NCBI GenBank assembly: GCA_947377425.1
Contig: CANCFZ010000087.1
Coordinates: 1 to 9,236 of the forward strand
Length of the DNA: 9,236 nt
From: Flavobacteriaceae bacterium
GTDB lineage: Bacteria > Bacteroidota > Bacteroidia > Flavobacteriales > Flavobacteriaceae
Reading direction: 5' to 3'
Shown piece after piece: positions 4,192 through 9,236 of the stretch (position 1 is the stretch's first letter; the number at the start of each line of letters is the position of its first letter). Below the pieces are notes generated by a model. The model was not told where the DNA came from. It saw nothing but the letters and a program-made list of their open reading frames with translations, and made no database searches. A program made the translations under genes and the position numbers.

Positions 4192-5901
4192 TTAATTGAT
4201 TATAATTTTTTTAGTGTTTTTTTCTATTCCTGAAAATGCAGTTATTAAATAAGTTCCTTTAGATAAATTGGAAATATCAATCTTGTTGGTGTTAGTAGTA
4301 GTTTTCAATACCATATTTCCTAAAAGATTATAAATTTCAACTTTATCAATAGTTGAAATTGAATTTATCGTAACAAAATCATTTACAGGATTTGAAAAGT
4401 AAAATTGAATTAAATCAGAAGTTGAATCAACACTCAGTGCACAAGTATTACCTACTACATAAGAAAAATATTTGGTGACTGACAATCCACCAGCATAAGC
4501 AAATTTGACGGCATAATTAATTGTTGAACCAATTGTTTGTCCTGTTATAGTTTTGGTAAAAATATTTCCAGAAACATTAGTCATTTGTACTTCTGAAAAA
4601 GGACTTTGTTTCCATAAATAGGCTACAACCCCCACTCTATCTGTATCTAACAATTCAAACGTTATTTTAACATTTGTACCTGTCGTTTGAAAACCATATC
4701 GATAACCGGTTGAAAATAAACCTTGTATAGCAACAGTTGAAGTTCCGGCACACTCTGTATTTACTGTTGAAATTGCTGGAGTAGTAGCATTTAGAATAAT
4801 TGGATTATTCACAAAATTATTACCAGCCAAATCACTTGCAGAAACAGAAAACATATAATATGTACTTGGAGACAATCCATTAATTACGACAGATTTTTGA
4901 ACTCCTGATGTACCTGCAACAGAAATTGTTGTTGAACCATAGGTAATATTATAAGCAACAACACCTGAATTATCGTTAGCATTTAGCAATAACTCAACCG
5001 AATTGTTTGTAACGGTTCCAATACTAGCAGTAAAATTTGTTGGAGCTTGAGTATCAACAAGAGTATTTTGATAAACACGAACATAATCAATTAACATGGA
5101 GCTTTGTGTGTAATTAGAATTTATTGTTCCAGCAAATCCTCCCATTGCGATGTCTAATAAAATATATTGCTCTTTATCAAAAGGCCAAGTAGTGGCATTT
5201 TTAACAGCTGGATTATAGGTATAAAATACAACTCCATCAAGTAAAAAAGACATTTCAAATGGTGACCAATTAAGTGAATAAATATGGTAGTTATTTGCCA
5301 AATCTAACGCATCGACTCCACCATTATTTACTGAATTACCGTAAGATGAAGGTGTGTGTAAAGTACTTTGAATGTAGTTAATAGATTGTGATGGGAAAAT
5401 TCCATGTTCCATAATATCAGTTTCTCCGCATGCTGGCCAATCAGTGGTTCCATAAGTTGAAGCGAAATATCCTCCTGGTTCATTAACATTTTTACCCAAC
5501 ATCCATATTGCTGGCCAAGTTCCTGAATCTATAGGTAACTTTGCCCTTACATCAATTCGTCCGTATTTAAATGCAAATTTAGAATTTAATCTTGCTGAAG
5601 TATATTGTTTTGTTATACCTTGATCTGTATATGGTTCTTTTTTCGCAACAATATTCAATAATCCACCATCCACAAATGAGTTAGAAAGTTGATCTGTATA
5701 ATGCTGCACTTCATTGTTAAACCAGCTTCCGCCAGCAGGTAATTGTGTTTGATGAAACCAATTACTAGAATTAACCGCTCCGTTGGTATTAAACTCGTCC
5801 GACCAAACTAAATCACTATAAACAATATCAACTTGAGAAAAACAGAATTGAGTTATAAAAAGTAATATTAAAAGAATTTTATTTGAAATTATTTTTTTCA
5901 T
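4192..5901 (-). CDS. secreted GH16 beta-glucanase (laminarinase) with Fn3 module and T9SS sorting domain
   Basis: This 569-residue enzyme most likely hydrolyses internal beta-1,3 (or mixed 1,3/1,4) glucan bonds outside the cell. A signal peptide (about 1-22) is followed by a GH16 domain at about 28-279. The catalytic signature GETDIMEHG holds nucleophile Glu160, Asp162 and acid/base Glu165, and GTWPAIWM (127-134) is the typical laminarinase strand. Residues about 284-375 form a fibronectin type III-like module (APTNFTAS...TYYMFSVSASD). Residues about 380-487 are a beta-rich module (FELLDTDRVGVVAYLWKQ...) that I associate with Flavobacterium glycanases but cannot name; it may bind glycan. Residues about 495-569 are a type IX secretion C-terminal domain (SNPVNDFVTI, IYNLLGNMV, LSKGTYLI). 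It is the last gene of the beta-glucan cluster, separated from the symporter by a gene remnant. No consensus promoter is visible just upstream. Confidence 0.93.
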   Translation of the reverse strand: MKKIISNKILLILLFITQFCFSQVDIVYSDLVWSDEFNTNGAVNSSNWFHQTQLPAGGSWFNNEVQHYTDQLSNSFVDGGLLNIVAKKEPYTDQGITKQYTSARLNSKFAFKYGRIDVRAKLPIDSGTWPAIWMLGKNVNEPGGYFASTYGTTDWPACGETDIMEHGIFPSQSINYIQSTLHTPSSYGNSVNNGGVDALDLANNYHIYSLNWSPFEMSFLLDGVVFYTYNPAVKNATTWPFDKEQYILLDIAMGGFAGTINSNYTQSSMLIDYVRVYQNTLVDTQAPTNFTASIGTVTNNSVELLLNANDNSGVVAYNITYGSTTISVAGTSGVQKSVVINGLSPSTYYMFSVSASDLAGNNFVNNPIILNATTPAISTVNTECAGTSTVAIQGLFSTGYRYGFQTTGTNVKITFELLDTDRVGVVAYLWKQSPFSEVQMTNVSGNIFTKTITGQTIGSTINYAVKFAYAGGLSVTKYFSYVVGNTCALSVDSTSDLIQFYFSNPVNDFVTINSISTIDKVEIYNLLGNMVLKTTTNTNKIDISNLSKGTYLITAFSGIEKNTKKIIIN

Positions 5902-5955
5902 GGCTAATGTGTATTATTTGCTTATAACAACTGTTAAAAACATGTAGAGTATTTT

Positions 5956-6089
5956 TTAATTATTTTGTAAGCTATTTTTGTTCTGCATTACCAATTTTGG
6001 AGTTCTATCAATTTTATAAATTCCCTGTGTTTTTCTGGTTCTAAAGGTTCTGGAGAACCCTTCCAAGATTAGTCAAAAGCTTCAAATAA
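5956..6089 (-). pseudogene. decayed C-terminal remnant of a glycoside hydrolase
   Basis: Directly after the symporter stop, the same frame reads LFEAFD, a stop, then SWKGSPEPLEPEKH. Shifting one base at CACAGGGAAT continues the protein as GIYKIDRTPKLVMQ up to a TAA at 5958-5956. Restoring GAA for the internal TAA and one lost G (with TGG for AGG) gives an uninterrupted 'FEAFDESWKG...EKHWGIYKIDRTPK' tail. That resembles the end of the last TIM-barrel strands in GH17 or related enzymes, where FEAFDE-xWK is followed by E-x-H-(W/F)-G-(L/I)-(F/Y). The GH17 tail at the right of this window has ENHFGLF in the matching place. The 5' part of the gene is absent. Two separate lesions and the missing front mark it as dead; GH17 versus another TIM-barrel family remains open. 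Confidence 0.6.
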
Positions 6090-7514
6090 TTATAATGTTC
6101 CTCTTTTAGAAATTAATTCTTCTTTAATTTCTCTAGCTTTATCTTCTGTTAAATCGTAATTTCTCATAACCCACATGGCTATTAAAGTTCCTAGAATTGG
6201 GATTCCAGAGAAGACGAGTCTTAATCCTGTAATTGCTCCATCGGTTTGAACTGGCGAACTTGGATCAAAACCTACAGTTGACATAATAACTCCTGTTAAT
6301 AATCCTGCAATGGCAAAACCAAATTTTACCATCCACCAATATATAGCACCAAAGATTCCTTCTCTTCTTTTTCCTGAAGTTAGTTCATCCATATCACAAA
6401 CATCGGCTGTCATGGACATCATCAAAGTAAATAAACTTCCTATACCAAAAGAAAAGAATGGCAAAGCAAATATGAACATATAAGGTTTCCCTGGAACGAA
6501 AAGAAACCAAAGCAAAATATATCCAAAAACAGATATTCCTTGACACACTAAAAAGGCATCTCTTTTGCCCATTCTTTTTGAAATAACAGATACTATTGGA
6601 ATGACAATAAAAGTAGTTGCTAAAGCTCCTAAACAGCCAAAAAGTGTAGGCCAAATTCCTGCTTTGGCTGTACTTCCGTTAAAAAGATAATAAACTACTA
6701 TAAAAAAAGTAAAACTAGCTACAGTATTAAAAGCATTGAAAATCAAAAAAGTAGCAATACAAAGTTTTCTAAAAGGCTTGTTAATAAACGCTTCTTTGAA
6801 ACTTTCGAAAATTTCTTTCAAACTACCACCAATAGAATTAAGTGTTAATGGTGAAAAACTTTCTTCATTTTTAGTTGATTTACTTTTGATGAAAATAGCT
6901 GGTATCATTGCTAAAATCATACACGAAATTCCTACCCAAACGGCTAAAGTTCTAGTTGCAGTATCTGCATTTGGAAACCATTTTGGATCATACATAACTA
7001 CCCAAAACCAAGGTGCAATTACCCAAGCCCATTGACCAATCCATTGTGATATTGCCATTATACTAGTACGCTCATGAAAATCATCGCTCATTTCATATCC
7101 CATAGCTACATAAGGAACACTAAAAACCGAAAGTCCAATATAAAAAATAAACGACCACAATAGAAAATACCAAAAATTATAATCTATTCCATTTTCTCTA
7201 TGCAATTGCCACATTACAACGAAAGAAATTCCCATAATTATGGCTCCGATAAATACATATTGTCTTCTTCTTCCCCAAGCAGAACGAGTATTATCTGTAA
7301 TAAAACCCATAATTGGATCAATAAACGCATCAAATATTCTAGGCAAGAAAAATAACATTCCCCACATCCAAGCTGGAAATTTTAAATCTTCAACAAGAAC
7401 TACCATAAAAATCCCTAAAGCAGCAGGAAACATTTGATTGGCTAACATTCCCAATCCAAATGCGATTTTTTGACCCATTGGAATCTTTTCTGTTGAAATT
7501 GAATTTTTTGACAT
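6090..7514 (-). CDS. MFS sugar:cation symporter, GPH (MelB-like) family
   Basis: This 474-residue integral membrane protein has about 12 hydrophobic segments. The GPH-family signature DPIMGFITDNTRSAWGRRR (residues 66-84) matches the conserved loop after helix 2 of MelB-type carriers, with Asp66 in the cation-site region. PYVAMGYEMSDDFHERT (134-150) is the second conserved loop. The central cytoplasmic loop (about 212-245) and the end (ELISKRGTL) are polar. It probably brings oligosaccharides or glucose from beta-glucan breakdown across the inner membrane, driven by Na+ or H+; the substrate is inferred from its neighbours. It lies 14 bp after the GH30 stop in one direction, so the two genes are almost certainly co-transcribed. 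The stop is followed at once by the glycoside hydrolase remnant, so a deletion junction may lie at or near its 3' end. Confidence 0.92.
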   Translation of the reverse strand: MSKNSISTEKIPMGQKIAFGLGMLANQMFPAALGIFMVVLVEDLKFPAWMWGMLFFLPRIFDAFIDPIMGFITDNTRSAWGRRRQYVFIGAIIMGISFVVMWQLHRENGIDYNFWYFLLWSFIFYIGLSVFSVPYVAMGYEMSDDFHERTSIMAISQWIGQWAWVIAPWFWVVMYDPKWFPNADTATRTLAVWVGISCMILAMIPAIFIKSKSTKNEESFSPLTLNSIGGSLKEIFESFKEAFINKPFRKLCIATFLIFNAFNTVASFTFFIVVYYLFNGSTAKAGIWPTLFGCLGALATTFIVIPIVSVISKRMGKRDAFLVCQGISVFGYILLWFLFVPGKPYMFIFALPFFSFGIGSLFTLMMSMTADVCDMDELTSGKRREGIFGAIYWWMVKFGFAIAGLLTGVIMSTVGFDPSSPVQTDGAITGLRLVFSGIPILGTLIAMWVMRNYDLTEDKAREIKEELISKRGTL

Positions 7515-7528
7515 AATTAAAAGTGTTT

Positions 7529-9034
7529 CTATTTAATAACCACTGTTTGCAAAGCTTTTGCATTAATGGAAATATGTTTAGTTTGGTTTGTTAATTTTAT
7601 TTCTAAATTTTGAATTTTATCCGTTGGATTAAAAACTACAAGTGCAATTGAATTGTCAGGATTTTTTACAGCCGTTGCAACCAATTCTTTATTGTCAATT
7701 GTACAGCCAATTTTTATGGCACCTGGACGCATAAATTTGCTAAAGTGAGACATCACATAATACAGAGGCGTGAAATAAACTTCGTCGGTTTCTGGATTAA
7801 CAATTACTGGAGCTACACACCAATTTTTAAACCAATTCGGGCCGCCTTTTGTATCTAAAACCATATTCCAGTCAACCCAACCATCAACCCAATTGTTAAG
7901 ACAGCCAATAATATCAACTGCATAACGGTTTACTGGCGCGTATTTTGGGTGTAAATATTTATCTTTTTCTGACGCCCAATCCCAACCCCAATCGGTGGCT
8001 TCTTTTTTCCAATACCAAGCATCATCTTGCCAATGTGGCACTTCAGAATCTACACAAGCTTCCGTTTGAATTAGATATTTATTGGGTGCTTTTTTGTGCG
8101 CATATTGCAAATCTTCCGGAAACACCTCATAAGTACTTTCATACCAATGAACAGCGGTTCCTGAATAATATTTGGATGAAGCTTCGTCTTTGTACATTTC
8201 ATCCACCCATTCTTTTATGCCCGCTCTATTTTGATCGTAACCTAGAATTTTGATATTAGATTTACCGTCTTTTTCTAATATTGGACCTAAATGATTTTGA
8301 ACAAAACTGGTCATTTCTTGAGGTGAAAAAAGCATGCTTTCCCAATTATTCCCGTTTCCATGAGGCTCATTTTCTACAGTAACTCCCCAAATATCAATGC
8401 CTTCTTTTTTATAAGCATCAATGTATTTTGAAAAATATAATGCCCAAGTATCATAATATTCGGGTAATAATTTTCCACCAACCCAATTTTTATTGTCTTT
8501 CATCCATGGTGGTGAAGTCCAAGGTGATGCTATGATTTTAAATCCTTCTTTAGAAATTGCTTTAGCTTGCAAAATCATTGGAATTAAGTTGTTGTTTTTA
8601 TCTTCTTCGATAGAAAAATGCTCTAAATTTTTATCGCCATCCACCATCGCATAAGCATAATGTTTTAAAGAAAAATCGCAGGAATTAATATGTGTTCTAG
8701 TCAATGAATAATTGGCTCCATTGGTACCAAAATAAGCGTTCATTATTTTTTTACGATTTGCTTCACTTAATTTATTAACCAAATATGCCGATGATTCTGT
8801 GAAAGCGCCACCAAAACCAGTGATTTTTTGGAATTTTTCTTCTGGATTTAACGTTATTGTTATTGGATTTTTGGAATCTGAAAAGGTTGTGATTTTTTTT
8901 AAAGAATTTCCATTAGCCGAAGTTTCATAAACTTGTACTTTCATTTCTTTAGTGCTCAAACAACTATTTAATGACAATGCCATAGTAATTATCAAAAGTT
9001 TAAAAAAGTTTATTTTAAGATGTATTTTACCCAT
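7529..9034 (-). CDS. GH30 beta-glucosidase/endo-beta-1,6-glucanase lipoprotein
   Basis: This 501-residue exported enzyme belongs to GH30. The signal peptide ends in the lipobox LNSC with Cys25 acylated, so it sits on a membrane, perhaps facing outward. The TIM barrel begins with KITGFGGAFTESSAY (70-84). It contains ASPWTSPPWMK (169-179), the acid/base strand VTVENEP with Glu223, and the nucleophile strand IQTEAC with Glu325. The C-terminal part (about 425-501) is the usual beta-sandwich (IALVVFNPTDKIQNLEIKL, then AKALQTVVIK). Known GH30 relatives cleave glucosylceramide or beta-1,6-glucan. Placed between GH17 and a sugar symporter, next to GH16, it most plausibly removes beta-1,6-glucosyl branches from laminarin. 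The start lies 2 bp after the GH17 stop (TAGTAATG), implying translational coupling. The length and all key residues are intact. Confidence 0.93.
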   Translation of the reverse strand: MGKIHLKINFFKLLIITMALSLNSCLSTKEMKVQVYETSANGNSLKKITTFSDSKNPITITLNPEEKFQKITGFGGAFTESSAYLVNKLSEANRKKIMNAYFGTNGANYSLTRTHINSCDFSLKHYAYAMVDGDKNLEHFSIEEDKNNNLIPMILQAKAISKEGFKIIASPWTSPPWMKDNKNWVGGKLLPEYYDTWALYFSKYIDAYKKEGIDIWGVTVENEPHGNGNNWESMLFSPQEMTSFVQNHLGPILEKDGKSNIKILGYDQNRAGIKEWVDEMYKDEASSKYYSGTAVHWYESTYEVFPEDLQYAHKKAPNKYLIQTEACVDSEVPHWQDDAWYWKKEATDWGWDWASEKDKYLHPKYAPVNRYAVDIIGCLNNWVDGWVDWNMVLDTKGGPNWFKNWCVAPVIVNPETDEVYFTPLYYVMSHFSKFMRPGAIKIGCTIDNKELVATAVKNPDNSIALVVFNPTDKIQNLEIKLTNQTKHISINAKALQTVVIK

Positions 9035-9036
9035 TA

Positions 9037-9236
9037 CTAATTTTGTTTATTAATTAATCTTGGAACTTTAACATCTTGCCATAAAGCCTTTTCATTGCCC
9101 TCATAGGTTTTTGTAATTGGTTTTCCTTTTCGAGTCAAACCTTTAAAAACACCTTTATCTATTTTATCCCAAAGCGCAAATTTGGCTTGGTTTTGCAAAT
9201 TGAATAATCCAAAATGATTTTCATACCCATTAGGAT
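9037..9236 (-). CDS. GH17-like glycoside hydrolase, C-terminal end (gene continues off the right edge)
   Basis: The last 65 codons and TAG stop of a minus-strand gene are present. The tail PNGYENHFGLFNLQNQAKFA, followed by LWDKIDKGVFKGLTRKGKPI and the end VKVPRLINKQN, looks like the C-terminus of Bacteroidota GH17 enzymes. In these, E-x-H-F-G-L-F follows the last barrel strands and a long 'GVFKGLTRxGxPITKTYxG' tail is added. GH17 members act on beta-1,3-glucans, as endo- or exo-acting hydrolases or transglycosylases. The catalytic glutamates lie outside the window and cannot be checked. The gene ends 2 bp before the GH30 start codon, making it the upstream member of the same operon. Confidence 0.75.
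   Translation of the reverse strand, partial: PNGYENHFGLFNLQNQAKFALWDKIDKGVFKGLTRKGKPITKTYEGNEKALWQDVKVPRLINKQN

Noticed and set aside
5902..5955. A promoter for the GH16 gene
   Set aside because: No TAnnTTTG element with a TTG at 17-21 bp is visible on the minus strand here; read-through from the symporter operon, or a non-consensus promoter, is more likely.
6394..8253. Several open frames overlapping the symporter and GH30 genes (minus 6394-6654; plus 6736-7035, 7240-7437, 7945-8253)
   Set aside because: They are other-frame readings of clearly real genes with intact family motifs. None has a recognisable domain or an independent promoter.
1..9236. CRISPR arrays, tRNA genes, rRNA genes, intact insertion sequences or defence-system genes
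   Set aside because: No regularly spaced repeats, cloverleaf sequences other than the tmRNA ends, transposase or integrase frames, or nuclease/helicase motifs are visible on either strand.

Overview
The window is AT-rich DNA from a member of the Bacteroidota, most likely Flavobacterium or a close relative. Several independent signs point there: two promoters match the Bacteroidota pattern TTG / 21 bp / TAnnTTTG exactly; the tmRNA gene does not encode its 3' CCA and its tag ends in NYALAA; the GH16 enzyme ends in a type IX secretion (T9SS) sorting domain; lipoproteins are abundant; and Shine-Dalgarno sequences are mostly absent. All protein genes lie on the minus strand. Only the tmRNA gene is on the plus strand.

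Reading left to right, positions 1-1681 hold a minus-strand respiratory-type cluster: a di-heme c-type cytochrome lipoprotein, a mono-heme c-type cytochrome lipoprotein, and the start of a DUF5777-like outer-membrane beta-barrel protein. A TGAT-N4-ATCA dyad of the Crp/Fnr type lies just upstream of this operon. It is followed, divergently, by ssrA (tmRNA, 1935-2330) with its own promoter and terminator. The 3' side of ssrA carries debris: a 5'-truncated HTH/excisionase-like gene (2412-2597), an orphan C-terminal coding fragment (2675-2860) and a 17-bp imperfect inverted repeat (2874-2928). This suggests an eroded integrative element at a classic integration site. No integrase or second att copy is visible.

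Positions 3161-3940 encode an ECF-like sigma-70 factor with a clear promoter (4038-4069), followed by a 47-residue small protein of unknown function that is probably co-transcribed.

Positions 4192-9236 are part of a beta-glucan (laminarin-type) utilisation locus, transcribed right to left: GH17 (C-terminal end only), GH30 lipoprotein, a GPH-family MFS sugar:cation symporter, then a secreted multidomain GH16 laminarinase with a T9SS tail. The inferred division of labour is: GH16 cuts beta-1,3-glucan outside the cell, GH30 removes beta-1,6 branches, GH17 acts on beta-1,3-linked oligosaccharides, and the symporter imports the resulting sugars. Between the symporter and GH16 lies a decayed C-terminal piece of another glycoside hydrolase (5956-6089), with one nonsense change and one frameshift, so the locus has lost a gene. 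No SusC/SusD pair is present in the window.

I found no clearly new multi-gene system. The best leads are the small protein paired with the sigma factor, the eroded ssrA-linked island, the Fnr-like operator before the cytochrome operon, and the glycoside hydrolase remnant.
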